A stretch of 64,000 nt of DNA from Virgibacillus profundi (GCF_002287375.1 NZ_NPOA01000001.1:558001-622000), one strand, 5' to 3'; shown: positions 54,908-64,000, counted from the first letter of the stretch. Made by a program: numbers and translations. The notes: generated by a model not told the origin, from the sequence alone.

Positions 54908-55507
54908 CTACAGCGCCCTTTGATTGCCATTAAATTTTTCCATCGTTACAGTACCCTTGTGGCTGATTCCTTCTTTTTTCAGGACTTTCAAAACAGTCAT
55001 GAACAGGATCTTGCAATCTAATCGAATACGCTGATTTTTCACATACCATGTATCCAATTTGAACTTCTCCTGCCAGGTGATTGCATTTCTTCCATTCACC
55101 TGTGCCCATCCTGTAATACCCGGTTTTACATTTTGACGCTGGCGCTGTTCCTTGTTATAAAGCGGCAAATATTCCATTAGTAATGGTCTCGGGCCAACCA
55201 GACTCATTTCACCTTTTAAAACATTGATCAGCTGCGGAAATTCATCCATGCTGTATTTTCTAAGAAATGCTCCTAAGGGGGTTAGACGGACTTCATCAGA
55301 TAATATATTTCCTCCTTTATCCGTTTTATTCGTCATCGTTCGAAATTTATAAAGGTGAAATGGCTTACTATCAAGACCCGGACGTTGCTGTTTAAATAAA
55401 ATGGGAGTTCCCATTTTCAATCTGATCATTACCGCAACATAAACAATCAATGGAGAAAATAACATAATTAAAATCAAAGAAATGAAAAGATCCATGACTC
55501 GTTTCAT
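54908..55507 (-). CDS. epsL: Undecaprenyl-phosphate sugar phosphotransferase (EpsL-like initiating transferase)
   Basis: 199 residues. Monotopic phosphoglycosyltransferase: membrane helix at about residues 5-27, then KQQRPGLDSKPFHLYKFRTM, the catalytic MDEFPQLINVLKGEMSLVGPRPLL (split by helix, DE pair) and KPGITGWAQVNGRN. It puts the first sugar phosphate on undecaprenyl phosphate; diacetylbacillosamine is expected from the neighbours. AGGGAG precedes the ATG. Confidence 0.92.
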   Translation of the reverse strand: MKRVMDLFISLILIMLFSPLIVYVAVMIRLKMGTPILFKQQRPGLDSKPFHLYKFRTMTNKTDKGGNILSDEVRLTPLGAFLRKYSMDEFPQLINVLKGEMSLVGPRPLLMEYLPLYNKEQRQRQNVKPGITGWAQVNGRNAITWQEKFKLDTWYVKNQRIRLDCKILFMTVLKVLKKEGISHKGTVTMEKFNGNQRAL

Positions 55508-55565
55508 CTGTTTATCACTCCCTAAGGAATTTTAGAAAAGTTCGCTTATACTGATTGTCTAAAAG

Positions 55566-56651
55566 TTATGCTTTCCTATCGGTCAAAAAAACCGCTGCAT
55601 CATGCACCGGTTGATTGTTTAACGCTATTATTCTGGAAATCCTCTCATATCCATTCGGATTATTTCGTTGCCAACGCCACGCGTCTTCACACATTACGTC
55701 GATCCCTCTTTTGGCCTGCCAGCCAAGTTTCTCCTTTGCTTTCTGGGGATTTGCATAACATATACCAGCATCTCCTAAACGCCTGCTCGCAACCGTGTAT
55801 GGAACTGTTTTACCGGAGGCTTTTTCAAATGCCCTTACCATTTCCAGCACACTATAGCCTTTGCCGGTTCCCAGGTTGTAGGCATCAACACCCTTTGTGG
55901 ATAGAACCCTTTCCAATGCTTTCAAATGACCTAAAGCCAAATCGACAACATGAATATAATCCCTTACTCCTGTTCCATCCTCCGTCAGATAGTCATCTCC
56001 AAATATTGTAAGCTGATCTCTTTTTCCAACCGCCACCTGTGAAATATAGGGCATGAGGTTGTTAGGTATACCATTTGGATCTTCACCAATATAGCCGCTT
56101 TGATGTGCACCAATTGGATTAAAGTATCGCAATAAAGCAATACTCCAGGTTTGATCAGAAAAAGAAACATCCCTAAGTATTTCTTCAATTACCAGCTTTG
56201 TGCGACCATATGGATTAACTGCCCCGAGAATCGCTTCCTCATCGATAGGTACTTTCTCTGTCGTTCCGTACACAGTTGCAGAAGAACTAAATACGAGATT
56301 CTTCACTCCATATTGCTGCATCACCTCACATAGAATAATCGTACCGGCAATGTTGTTTTGAAAATACTTTAGTGGGAGTGAAACAGATTCACCAACTGCC
56401 TTTAGTCCTGCCAGATGAATTACTGCTTCAATCTTATTTTCAGCAAAAATTTCCGTAACCTTTTTCTTATCCAGCAGATCAGCATCATATATCTTCAACT
56501 GTTTTCCCGTAATCCCAGCCACCCTATTTAACGACTCTGGATTACTATTTGAAAAGTTATCCAAAACAATAACCTTATAACCTTCATTTAAGAGCTCTAT
56601 ACAGGTATGACTCCCAATATACCCAGCCCCACCTGTTACAAGAACAGCCAT
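55566..56651 (-). CDS. galE: UDP-glucose 4-epimerase
   Basis: 361 residues. Extended SDR with VTGGAGYIGSH, HLAGLKAVGESV, SSSATVYG, catalytic NPYGRTK and RYFNPIGAH, YNLGTGKGYSV. Interconverts UDP-glucose and UDP-galactose (perhaps UDP-GlcNAc/GalNAc). It supplies UDP-Gal to the exopolysaccharide together with gtaB. GGAGG lies nine bases before the ATG. About 20 residues longer at the C-terminus than E. coli GalE. Confidence 0.93.
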   Translation of the reverse strand: MAVLVTGGAGYIGSHTCIELLNEGYKVIVLDNFSNSNPESLNRVAGITGKQLKIYDADLLDKKKVTEIFAENKIEAVIHLAGLKAVGESVSLPLKYFQNNIAGTIILCEVMQQYGVKNLVFSSSATVYGTTEKVPIDEEAILGAVNPYGRTKLVIEEILRDVSFSDQTWSIALLRYFNPIGAHQSGYIGEDPNGIPNNLMPYISQVAVGKRDQLTIFGDDYLTEDGTGVRDYIHVVDLALGHLKALERVLSTKGVDAYNLGTGKGYSVLEMVRAFEKASGKTVPYTVASRRLGDAGICYANPQKAKEKLGWQAKRGIDVMCEDAWRWQRNNPNGYERISRIIALNNQPVHDAAVFLTDRKA

Positions 56652-56669
56652 GATGTTTTCCTCCTTCCG

Positions 56670-57743
56670 TTACCAAATTAAGAAATCACTTCGATATACG
56701 ATGTTCAAGCTAATAACACTTTCGTAATAGTAATAAGCAAAATAACAAATTAAGATTCCAAAATATATCAACTTCTGATCCTTTTCTCTAAATAGCTTAG
56801 GAATCCATGCTATAAGAATTAATTGATATAATTGGAAATAGATGGATATCCTTGCAAAGATCCATTGTTGTGTTGCAATTACCATGAAAACAAATCCAAT
56901 TAAAGCCATGTTTACAATAAAATCACTATTTGGAAATATCTGTTTCAACTTCTCTCTTCCTAAGTACGCAAAGATAATCGGTGCTCCTTCAACCGCTACC
57001 CTTAGAATATTCGCTCCGCCCTCGGCAAAACTATCATAGGCAGCATATTGCGTGTCTTCCAATGCCGTAAATAAAAGAGAAGAAAATTGTTCATATCCAA
57101 TGACAGCCACGACGGATAGCATTACTAATGCGACAGTTGCCTTTGACCAGGCTTTAAACCTTACCAAAAAATATATAGGAAGTAATATAAGCGCACTTTG
57201 GTGAAAGAAAGATGCTAAAACAATGATGATTGCGTATTTTATAAAACTACCATTTATTAAATATTTAATTGCTGCAAAGGTAATTGCAGCTGCAAGCACC
57301 TGTCTGATTCCATTCATCGATACTAAAAATAAACCACCTGTGATATATACATACAAACTAAGCTCAATCAATCTGGAATAGTTATACAACACTAAAATAA
57401 TAATTAAATTCGTGATCAAGGCTGTAGTAAAGATCATGACTTGCGGATCCTGAGAAATATAATTTTTTAAAAACATTTGCAGGATACCAAAGCCAATATC
57501 TTTCTCGGATAAAACATACTCCCAAGTAAAGTCATTTTCTTCAAAAATATTAATATAGTTAAACGTGTCCCCAATATTTGATCGAAGTCCTGAGATAAGT
57601 ACCAGGACGAGTAGAGATCCAAATATCAATAGCTTATGGGGTCTTATGGAAAAGGGTATTCCCGACGCCAGTGTTGGTGTAAAATACCTTGCAAAAATTG
57701 CAAAACTAAAAACGATGGCAAGATTCATCCATAGTAAAGTCAT
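56670..57743 (-). CDS. epsG: EpsG-family polysaccharide polymerase
   Basis: 357 residues, almost wholly hydrophobic, about ten membrane segments. A short loop motif SGLRSNIGDTFNYINIF follows the second segment and FLVSMNGIRQVLAAAI is typical of EpsG/Wzy-like proteins (NGIRQ). Joins repeat units into the polymer at the outer face of the membrane. It is the only polymerase candidate in the cluster. AAAGGA precedes the ATG. Confidence 0.88.
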   Translation of the reverse strand: MTLLWMNLAIVFSFAIFARYFTPTLASGIPFSIRPHKLLIFGSLLVLVLISGLRSNIGDTFNYINIFEENDFTWEYVLSEKDIGFGILQMFLKNYISQDPQVMIFTTALITNLIIILVLYNYSRLIELSLYVYITGGLFLVSMNGIRQVLAAAITFAAIKYLINGSFIKYAIIIVLASFFHQSALILLPIYFLVRFKAWSKATVALVMLSVVAVIGYEQFSSLLFTALEDTQYAAYDSFAEGGANILRVAVEGAPIIFAYLGREKLKQIFPNSDFIVNMALIGFVFMVIATQQWIFARISIYFQLYQLILIAWIPKLFREKDQKLIYFGILICYFAYYYYESVISLNIVYRSDFLIW

Positions 57744-57772
57744 ATTATATATCCTTTCAGGCTCTATGAAAG

Positions 57773-58663
57773 TTAAAGTCTAACTTCCCTTGTTTTAGAC
57801 CTAACGTATAGATACAATAGAAAACCTAATGGTAAAGCTGGAATCGTAAGACCTTTATTTGGTGTTTCCTGTAAAAAAGTTCGATTTTTGCTGAGTAAAC
57901 TACTTGAAACATAGTGTATGGCTTGCCTAAATTTAAATGAGGCGCTTGTAAACGGTAGTTTCATCAGTTCCTTACGATAGAATGAGAACCCTCTTGGATT
58001 TTTCCGATATTGATTTAGCATGTTGAGTGAAGACCCATCAGGAAGATATTCCACACAGCATAAAACCTCATTCATCAACAGCATTTCATAATCCTTATCG
58101 AGCATGTAATATTTATAAGCCAGCCCAACATATCTTTCATTCTCAAATAGTGGATATGGGTATTTCTTCGTTAATTCTGTTCGGTACACTAATTTTTTAT
58201 CGCCTGTTACACCATGTTTATTATAAAGGTCAAACAGGGTAGAGTATTTTAATTTTGCTGGCAGGAACGTTCCGATTATTTGATTATCACTATCAGCATC
58301 AAGCCCAATGATGCCACTGACTTGATCACTTCCATATTTCTCCCAAAATGAAAGAATCTTTTCCACTGAATTATCAGGCATATAATCATCGGAATCAATA
58401 CAAATATTTAATTCTGTATCGATTTGCTCATATGCCGTATTATGAGCACCATGCATTCCCTGGTTTTTTTGCCAATGATAGTTTATAAGGATACTATTTT
58501 CATCCATCCACTTTTTAACCAATTCTTCCGTTTCGTCCGTTGATCCATCGTCAATGATTAGCCAAATAAAGTCTTTACTTGTTTGCCGTTTCAGACTCTC
58601 ATAGCAATGATGGAGACAATATGCCCTATTATAAGTCGGCGTGAATATCGTCAGCTTTTTCAT
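57773..58663 (-). CDS. Family 2 glycosyltransferase
   Basis: 296 residues: LTIFTPTYNRAYCLHHC, LIIDDGSTDETEEL, NQGMHGAHNTAYEQI and ICIDSDDYMPDN. It differs in type from the EpsJ-like set (PTYNRA start, MHGAHNTA), so another sugar is likely. The start overlaps the epsF stop (ATGA). It occupies the epsE/epsH position but is not clearly either. Confidence 0.87.
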   Translation of the reverse strand: MKKLTIFTPTYNRAYCLHHCYESLKRQTSKDFIWLIIDDGSTDETEELVKKWMDENSILINYHWQKNQGMHGAHNTAYEQIDTELNICIDSDDYMPDNSVEKILSFWEKYGSDQVSGIIGLDADSDNQIIGTFLPAKLKYSTLFDLYNKHGVTGDKKLVYRTELTKKYPYPLFENERYVGLAYKYYMLDKDYEMLLMNEVLCCVEYLPDGSSLNMLNQYRKNPRGFSFYRKELMKLPFTSASFKFRQAIHYVSSSLLSKNRTFLQETPNKGLTIPALPLGFLLYLYVRSKTREVRL

Positions 58664-59778
58664 ACAGCCTTCTCTCCTAATGATAAATAGGATGTTTGTG
58701 TCAGCTCTGCCGTTTTTCTAATATCATAGCCTTGGTTGTTTAATGCTTGTTGATTAATTTTCCTGGTTTGTTTATTTTTATTAAAATCAGTTATTTGTTT
58801 AATCCATTTTTCTTTATTTGCTAGAGGAAGATGCTTAATCAATCCCACTTTCATATCAACTTCATTAGTAATCGTATCGGAAATGAAACAGGAAAGACCT
58901 GAACCCTGTGCTTCAATTAAGGTGACTGGCAGCCCTTCATGGAAAGAAGGGAAAACAAATAAATCGAAAGCTTGAAGCAATTTATGAATATCCTCCCGAA
59001 TCCCAAGGAATCTTACCTTTTTATCCAATTTTAATGCTGTGACCTTTTCCTTAAGCTCTGTTTTTAAAGGACCATCTCCTGCTAATACTAAAACGGAATC
59101 TGGTAGTTTCTTATTTACTTCTGCAAAAATATCCAATAAAAATAAATGATTTTTTTGAGGTGAGAATCTGCCAACATGACCTAAAACCAATGTATCCTCA
59201 TTAATTTTCAATTCACTTCTTATCGACTTGCGGGTTTCCTGGCAATATTGAAATAGATTTGTCTCAATTCCATTTTTTAGAATGAATGCTTTCCGGGCCT
59301 TGTTTTTAAATAACCAATTGGCTGCAGCCTTTGAACAGGCATAATAATGTGTCGCATATGCTTGAACTTGACTGCCTGCATACCATTTATAGGTTCTTGC
59401 AAGAAAGTTACCCTCACTTTCTGTGTTATGACTATGAGCAATTCTTATCGGGACATTTTCTTTCCTCGCTGCCCTGAGAACAAATCCGCTCATCTTATCC
59501 ATATGGGAATGAATGATTTTATAATCCGGATTTGACCTAAGGAAGTTTCTCAATCCTCGTATAAATCCTCTATGGCCAGCTTCTGTTATATATGGGATCC
59601 GATGAACCTTCCCACCTAGTGCTTTTATTTCTGCATCAAAAGCTCCCTCTTTATATGTCAGGAAGTCAAATTGGACTTTTGTTCTGTCCATATTTCGATA
59701 AAGATTCATAATGAGGGTTTCAGCACCACCACGATTCATATTGACAACAACATGCAAAACCCTTAATGGACTGCCCAA
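58660..59778 (-). CDS. epsF: EpsF-like family 4 glycosyltransferase
   Basis: 372 residues with a TTG start inside the end of epsD (GAGGTG seven bases upstream). VLHVVVNMNRGGAETLIMNL, FLTYKEGAFDAEI, HSHMDKMSGFVLRAA and IAHSHNTE match EpsF. The C-terminal domain has LGHVGRFSPQKNHLFLL, LVLAGDGPL and the EX7E region FHEGLPVTLIEAQ. Adds a sugar after EpsD in the B. subtilis order. Confidence 0.9.
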   Translation of the reverse strand: MGSPLRVLHVVVNMNRGGAETLIMNLYRNMDRTKVQFDFLTYKEGAFDAEIKALGGKVHRIPYITEAGHRGFIRGLRNFLRSNPDYKIIHSHMDKMSGFVLRAARKENVPIRIAHSHNTESEGNFLARTYKWYAGSQVQAYATHYYACSKAAANWLFKNKARKAFILKNGIETNLFQYCQETRKSIRSELKINEDTLVLGHVGRFSPQKNHLFLLDIFAEVNKKLPDSVLVLAGDGPLKTELKEKVTALKLDKKVRFLGIREDIHKLLQAFDLFVFPSFHEGLPVTLIEAQGSGLSCFISDTITNEVDMKVGLIKHLPLANKEKWIKQITDFNKNKQTRKINQQALNNQGYDIRKTAELTQTSYLSLGEKAV

Positions 59779-60917
59779 ATTTTCTCACCTCTTCCTTCCA
59801 TATGGGATTTGTATATACGGCTTTTTGCAGCCATCACTTTGTTTATACTGAATTTATCCAGAATCATTTCTCTTCCTTTTAAGCCAAATTGTTTTCTTAG
59901 TGCCCCTGATTCAGAAAGAACTTTTATCTTTTTGGAAAAATCACCCGTATCCCACTCATTCAATAGCCAGCCATTTTTATTATTGGAAATGAGCTCCCGA
60001 TGCCCCCTGTTATCTACTGCCAAAACCGGAAGTTCACATGCCATTGCTTCCATGATATTAACAGGCAAGCCTTCTCTAAAGCTTGATGCTACGGCTATGT
60101 CACACATTGGCAGGATTTGATCTATGTCTTTTCGAAATCCCATAAATTCAATCCTATGACTAATTCCAAGACGTTCAGCAAGATCTTTGCAGTCTTCCAA
60201 TAAAATACCTTCACCAGCAAGCAGCAGCTTTGCATGTGGTACTTCATCTTTTATCAGTGCCAATGACTGTATAAGGAACTGCTGATTCTTATTTTTATTA
60301 AATTCAGCTGCATAAAATAATAAAAAGTCATCAGCTTTATAGCCAAATGACTTTTTCAGTTCCAGTTTTTTAGTTGGTTCGATTACTTTAAATCGTTCTG
60401 TATCAACCCCGACACCATGAACCTGTTCAATTCGCCCTGCTTTAAATCTGTGATTTACAACCAATTTATAATCTTCTTTATTAATCGTAATTAAACTGTC
60501 TGTATGTCGTGATAAGTATTTTTCAATTGGATAATAAATGCACCAGTTCTTAAGTGGTGCTCCTTTACAAAAATGAAATCCATGTGCTGTATAAAGAACC
60601 TTTGTTTCATTTTTCCTTGCCTCTCTTGCAGCAAGTCTTGCCAGAACTCCTCCGAGTGGTGTGTGGCAGTGGATAATAGAATAATCATTTTGATCAATTA
60701 TCGCTTTTAATTGTTTATAAGCCTTAAGGTTAGAGCTATGAAAAGGAGAGCGCTGAATGGGAATATTGTATTTATTATCTGTATAGGGCAAATCAATTTC
60801 GCCTGATGCTGCAACATCAACAATCCATCCCTGCTCTTTAAACCATTTCATATAGGGTAGATGGAAAGCCTTAAAGTGATAATCAACAGTTGCACAGTAC
60901 AATATTCTCCCAGACAT
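59763..60917 (-). CDS. epsD: EpsD-like family 4 glycosyltransferase
   Basis: 384 residues: LYCATVDYHFKAFHLPYMKW, HCHTPLGGVLARLAAR, YTAHGFHFCKGAP and YPIEKYLSRHTDSLI are characteristic of EpsD. The C-terminal GT-B domain has YAAEFNKNKNQQFLI, LLLAGEGIL and SSFREGLPVNIMEAMA. Likely the second sugar transfer, onto the EpsL product. GGAGGGGGG precedes the ATG; gtaB ends one base upstream. Confidence 0.92.
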   Translation of the reverse strand: MSGRILYCATVDYHFKAFHLPYMKWFKEQGWIVDVAASGEIDLPYTDNKYNIPIQRSPFHSSNLKAYKQLKAIIDQNDYSIIHCHTPLGGVLARLAAREARKNETKVLYTAHGFHFCKGAPLKNWCIYYPIEKYLSRHTDSLITINKEDYKLVVNHRFKAGRIEQVHGVGVDTERFKVIEPTKKLELKKSFGYKADDFLLFYAAEFNKNKNQQFLIQSLALIKDEVPHAKLLLAGEGILLEDCKDLAERLGISHRIEFMGFRKDIDQILPMCDIAVASSFREGLPVNIMEAMACELPVLAVDNRGHRELISNNKNGWLLNEWDTGDFSKKIKVLSESGALRKQFGLKGREMILDKFSINKVMAAKSRIYKSHMEGRGEKIWAVH

Positions 60918-60918
60918 T

Positions 60919-61809
60919 CTATCCCCCCTCCGTTTTCGTTAATTCCGCTTCTACTACAGATGATAGATAATCCAATAAATCTCTTCTTAAATCCTCTCGT
61001 TGGATTGCAAATTCAATGATAGTCTGAATAAACCCCATCTTTTCCCCAACATCATAGCGCTTGCCTTCAAAATCATATGCATAAACAGCTTCAAGTTTGT
61101 TTAATTCAGCGATCGCATCTGTTAATTGTATTTCGTCACCGGCACCTGGCTTTAATGTGCTCAAAATATCAAATATTTTCGGACTTAAAATATATCTTCC
61201 CAGAATAGCCAAATTGGAAGGAGCTTCCTCCTGTTTTGGCTTTTCGATTAAATACTGGACATTGTGAAGGCGGTTTTCTATCTCGCTGCAGCCCACAATG
61301 CCATAGCGTGATACATCTTCTTCCTTTACGGCCTGCACCCCAAGGATAGAAGCTTTATAGCGGTCATATTGATTGATCATTTGCTTTAGACATGGAGTTT
61401 CTGCTTGAACAACATCGTCCCCGAGCAACACTGCAAAAGGCTCATCACCGATAAATTTACGAGCACACCAAATTGCATGACCTAACCCTTTTGGTTCTTT
61501 TTGCCGGATATAGTGAATATCCACCATTTTGGAGGACTTTTGAACTTCACTTAGCAGATCGAATTTCCCTTTATCAAGCAGATTTTTTTCCAATTCAAAG
61601 GAATGATCAAAATGATCTTCAATCGCTCTTTTTCCTTTGCCTGTTACAATAATAATATCCTCTATGCCTGATTCAATTGCTTCTTCAACAATGTATTGAA
61701 TTGTTGGCTTATCAACAATTGGCAGCATCTCTTTTGGCATTGCCTTTGTGGCTGGAAGAAATCTTGTTCCTAAACCAGCAGCCGGAATAATCGCCTTTCT
61801 GACCTTCAT
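60919..61809 (-). CDS. gtaB: UTP-glucose-1-phosphate uridylyltransferase
   Basis: 296 residues. Makes UDP-glucose. Signature [24 protein letters not shown] at the N-terminus (broken by the glycine-rich turn), [38 protein letters not shown], and [15 protein letters not shown]. Feeds galE and the glycosyltransferases. GAGGCG lies seven bases before the ATG. The 598 bases upstream hold a repeat element, so a separate promoter for gtaB onward is likely but was not identified. Confidence 0.95.
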   Translation of the reverse strand: MKVRKAIIPAAGLGTRFLPATKAMPKEMLPIVDKPTIQYIVEEAIESGIEDIIIVTGKGKRAIEDHFDHSFELEKNLLDKGKFDLLSEVQKSSKMVDIHYIRQKEPKGLGHAIWCARKFIGDEPFAVLLGDDVVQAETPCLKQMINQYDRYKASILGVQAVKEEDVSRYGIVGCSEIENRLHNVQYLIEKPKQEEAPSNLAILGRYILSPKIFDILSTLKPGAGDEIQLTDAIAELNKLEAVYAYDFEGKRYDVGEKMGFIQTIIEFAIQREDLRRDLLDYLSSVVEAELTKTEGG

Positions 61810-61954
61810 TTATATACGCCTCTTTTCTTTAGATTCTTTTTGTAAACTTTGGGACTGCACTTCGTTCACCCCACAAAATACTATTGTTTTTTTAACTGCC
61901 ATAGTTTCTATAAAGTGCGACGTAACTAGAGATGATGAAAGGTGCGTAATCATC

Positions 61955-62070
61955 GCTCCAGAAATATACTTCGCTTTCCGCGGGCGGCTGGTGAGCCTCC
62001 TCGTGCTACGCACTCCGGGGTCTCACCGATGCCTTTCCTCCCGCAGGAGTCTTCGTATATTTCTTCCGCT
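61955..62070 (+). repeat. GC-rich extragenic palindromic module, copy 1
   Basis: Begins with GCTTTCCGCGGGC (61973-61985) and ends with CCCGCAGGAGTC (62040-62051), with GAGCCTCCTCG and GGGGTCT between. Outer arms AGAAATATAC (61960-61969) and GTATATTTCT (62055-62064) form a perfect 10-bp inverted repeat. It is much richer in G+C than the surrounding DNA. Confidence 0.75.
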
Positions 62071-62150
62071 GGTATTGTGCTTGTCAACTTCAAAAGTGAT
62101 TTAACACTTGATTAAATCAACAATTGCATCTACTTTTATGATGGTTGTTT

Positions 62151-62299
62151 GGAGCGGAGGACCGTTGACTCCTGCGGGAACAAAGGTTTTCGGTGGGGCG
62201 AGTAATCGCAGTCCCAGCACGTGTCTGAAGACCCCGCAGAGTGGGTTTCTCGAGGAGGCTGAAGCCGTGCCCGCGGAAAGCAACGGTCCGCAGCGGAAA
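62151..62299 (-). repeat. GC-rich extragenic palindromic module, copy 2 (inverted)
   Basis: Same conserved blocks on the minus strand: GCTTTCCGCGGGC (62281-62269), CAGCCTCCTCGAG, GGGGTCTTCA and CCCGCAGGAGTC (62178-62167). Outer arms GGACCGTTG (62159-62167) and CAACGGTCC (62281-62289) are perfect complements. The interior is about 35 bases longer than in copy 1. Confidence 0.75.
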
Positions 62300-62407
62300 A
62301 TAATCAAGCGCATACGTCGGCTTTTACATCTATGATGCCGAATAACAACAAATCTTTTGGTGGGAAGAGAAGTGTGCAGTCCCAATCTATGCGAAAATAG
62401 TTTTTAT

Positions 62408-64000
62408 TTAAATGGATATAACTGATTCGGCTTCTCTGACCGGATCATAGTTAGCCAGGTTTAGTAATTCCTGTCTGAGTAATTCTCTGTCATAATTGTT
62501 ATAGCTGGCTATAATCCTATTAATGTCCTCTAAATATAGATTTGCTGTTGTTTTTCCAACATATATTTTCGGGTAAACCTGCTTTTCATGAATTTCATTT
62601 TCCTTTAGTAATTCTTCAAAAAGCTTTTCTCCTGGTCTGATTCCGGTAAATTCCAGTTCAATTTCGTCAAGAGAATAGCCGGATAGTTTTATTAGGTTTT
62701 TTGCAAGATCTACAATTTTTACTGGATCACCCATGTCCAGAACAAAAATTTCCCCACCATTTGCTAATGCACCTGCTTGAATCACCAGCCTCGAAGCTTC
62801 CGGTATGGTCATGAAATAGCGAACCATATCCGGATGGGTTACCGTAACAGGTCCACCCTTTTCAATTTGTTTTTTAAATAATGGAATCACACTGCCACGA
62901 CTTCCTAACACATTACCAAATCGAACGGCAACAAACTTTGTATTACTATGGTTATTCATATCCTGAACAACCATTTCTGCAAGCCTTTTTGATGCCCCCA
63001 TCACACTTGTTGGATTAACGGCTTTATCAGTTGAAACCATGACAAATGTTTTCACATTGTTCCAGCTGGCAGCTTTTGCGACATTCATTGTTCCAATAAT
63101 ATTATTTTTGACTGCTTCTTCCGGATTCTTTTCCATTAATGGCACATGTTTATGTGCTGCTGCATGATAAACAACATCGGGATTATATTTATTCATGATT
63201 ATCATCATTTTCTTTTCATCCTTGACATCAGCTATTTCTGTAATCAATTCGATTGGTCTATGACTGAATCTTTCTTTCAATTCCATTTCAATCGTATAGA
63301 TACTGTTCTCACCATGTCCTAGTAGAATTAGCTGCCTCGGATTAAATTGGGAGATTTGCCGTGATATTTCAGAACCTATAGAGCCGCCTGCCCCTGTTAC
63401 AAGTACTGTTTTTCGGCTAATATAATCTGCGATGCTTTCTATATCCATATCAATTGGGTCTCTGCCAAGGAGATCTTCAACCTGAACATCACGAAATTGA
63501 CTCACTGAAATTTTCCCTGTTATTAAATCCTCCAATAATGGCAGTATTTTTGTCTCGGCCTTTGTCTTTGCACATTCCTGAAATATCGTGTTTAATTCCT
63601 TTTTACTTAGGGAGGGAATGGAAATAATAATATTATCTATGTTAAACTCCTTCACTACCTTTTCAATATCCTTTACCCCACCCTGTACAGGGAGTCCTAA
63701 AATATCGAGCTGGTGTTTTTTCACATCATCATCGATAAAGGCAACGGGTAAAAGATTTCCTTCATTATTTTTTAATGTTTGCCTTGCAACCATTGCTCCT
63801 GCCGACCCAGCACCGACAATTAATGTTCGTATTTTATTTTTGGAATTATTCATGATGGAATCACGGTACATCCTCCAAACAAATCGTGAACCCCCTATTA
63901 AAAACATATGAAGCATCCCGGTCACAGCAAGCAATCGATATTGTATTTCATTTAATGCCAGCAACTGGAGAACTGCTGCACAAAGAATAGAGAATGATAC
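62408..64000 (-). CDS. epsC: EpsC-like nucleotide-sugar 4,6-dehydratase (partial, N-terminus outside window)
   Basis: 530 codons are inside the window and the frame stays open to position 64000. About 70-80 residues with most of the N-terminal membrane segments are missing. A CoA-binding-like Rossmann domain (TLIVGAGSAGAMVARQTL) precedes the SDR domain: LVTGAGGSIGSEISRQI, YHAAAHKHVPLME, VSTDKAVNPTSVMGASKR (the catalytic Tyr is Met, as in FlaA1/PglF-type 4,6-dehydratases) and VRFGNVLGSRGSVIPLF. It makes the UDP-4-keto-6-deoxy-GlcNAc used by EpsN and EpsM. A TTG near 63964 is not the start. Confidence 0.92.
   Translation of the reverse strand, partial: VSFSILCAAVLQLLALNEIQYRLLAVTGMLHMFLIGGSRFVWRMYRDSIMNNSKNKIRTLIVGAGSAGAMVARQTLKNNEGNLLPVAFIDDDVKKHQLDILGLPVQGGVKDIEKVVKEFNIDNIIISIPSLSKKELNTIFQECAKTKAETKILPLLEDLITGKISVSQFRDVQVEDLLGRDPIDMDIESIADYISRKTVLVTGAGGSIGSEISRQISQFNPRQLILLGHGENSIYTIEMELKERFSHRPIELITEIADVKDEKKMMIIMNKYNPDVVYHAAAHKHVPLMEKNPEEAVKNNIIGTMNVAKAASWNNVKTFVMVSTDKAVNPTSVMGASKRLAEMVVQDMNNHSNTKFVAVRFGNVLGSRGSVIPLFKKQIEKGGPVTVTHPDMVRYFMTIPEASRLVIQAGALANGGEIFVLDMGDPVKIVDLAKNLIKLSGYSLDEIELEFTGIRPGEKLFEELLKENEIHEKQVYPKIYVGKTTANLYLEDINRIIASYNNYDRELLRQELLNLANYDPVREAESVISI

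Larger units (their letters stand above)
61849..62385. mobile_element. 537-bp element with terminal inverted repeats and two GC-rich modules
   Basis: The left end TTGGGACTGCACTTC (61849-61863) and right end, read inverted, TTGGGACTGCACACTTC (62385-62369) match apart from a 2-base insertion. The similarity continues less perfectly inward for about 40 more bases (CCCCACAAAA against CCCACCAAAA). Inside are two related GC-rich modules in opposite orientation. There is no transposase gene. This has the look of a non-autonomous miniature element or a composite of extragenic repeats, inserted between epsC and gtaB. It accounts for nearly the whole intergenic gap. Confidence 0.55.

Noticed and set aside
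62101-62385. 94-codon ORF inside the repeat element, and a 75-codon ORF opposite
   Set aside because: Open only because the module is GC-rich and palindromic; no ribosome site and no recognisable protein.

Overview
The window is a low-GC chromosome segment of a Bacillaceae bacterium. The best matches by gene content are halotolerant genera of the Oceanobacillus/Virgibacillus/Lentibacillus type. This rests on recognisable Bacillus-type genes (gltC, a yuzL-like small gene, rlmN, sinR-like, an eps operon in Bacillus subtilis gene order), strong AGGAGG-type ribosome sites with some GTG/TTG starts, and a GC-rich extragenic repeat of a kind I associate with this family. The genus is an inference. 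There are no rRNA or tRNA genes, transposases, phage genes or CRISPR arrays.

Left part (1-12 kb). A class I ribonucleotide reductase alpha gene and the start of a flavodoxin gene run leftward. Their leader holds a cobalamin riboswitch with a terminator, a promoter overlapped by two NrdR-type boxes 32 bp apart, and a 21-bp tandem repeat. A gltC-like LysR gene faces gdhA, whose leader carries a terminator-like hairpin. Then come a yuzL-like gene, a DUF421 membrane protein and a lemA/DUF3137 pair. A leftward three-gene unit follows: ATP-grasp ligase, MurE-like ligase with an unusual DNPK motif, and aspartate/glutamate racemase.

Middle (12-21 kb). This stretch has a molybdopterin oxidoreductase of the FdhF/YdeP type with fdhD, and a plasmid-type ParM/ParR pair with iteron-like repeats upstream. 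It also has a DUF4097 protein, a diguanylate cyclase, rlmN, and a second 21-bp repeat array.

Lasso peptide cluster (21.2-29.3 kb, leftward). The order is cyclase (C), precursor (A), HPrK-like kinase, PqqD-like B1, B2 protease, nucleotidyltransferase, ABC exporter and metallophosphoesterase. The predicted core is unusually long (33 residues, Gly1 to Asp9 ring, Pro-rich tail, C-terminal Ser). The precursor gene begins inside the end of the cyclase gene, and a terminator-like hairpin follows it. I consider this the most likely undescribed product in the window.

Exopolysaccharide supercluster (30.4-64 kb, all leftward). It runs in the order epsC-gtaB-epsD-epsF-GT-epsG-galE-epsL-epsM-epsN-sinR-like. 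A large accessory part follows: many glycosyltransferases, a TagD/TagB-like glycerol-phosphate pair, an ABC flippase candidate, an APH-fold kinase, and rfbA/rfbC without rfbB/rfbD. Last come an LhgO-like oxidase, an SDR protein and an oxidoreductase with a SAF domain. There are 14 glycosyltransferases in all. Between gtaB and epsC lies a roughly 540-bp element bounded by inverted repeats and containing two GC-rich palindromic modules in opposite orientation. A terminator at about 30.3 kb closes the supercluster.
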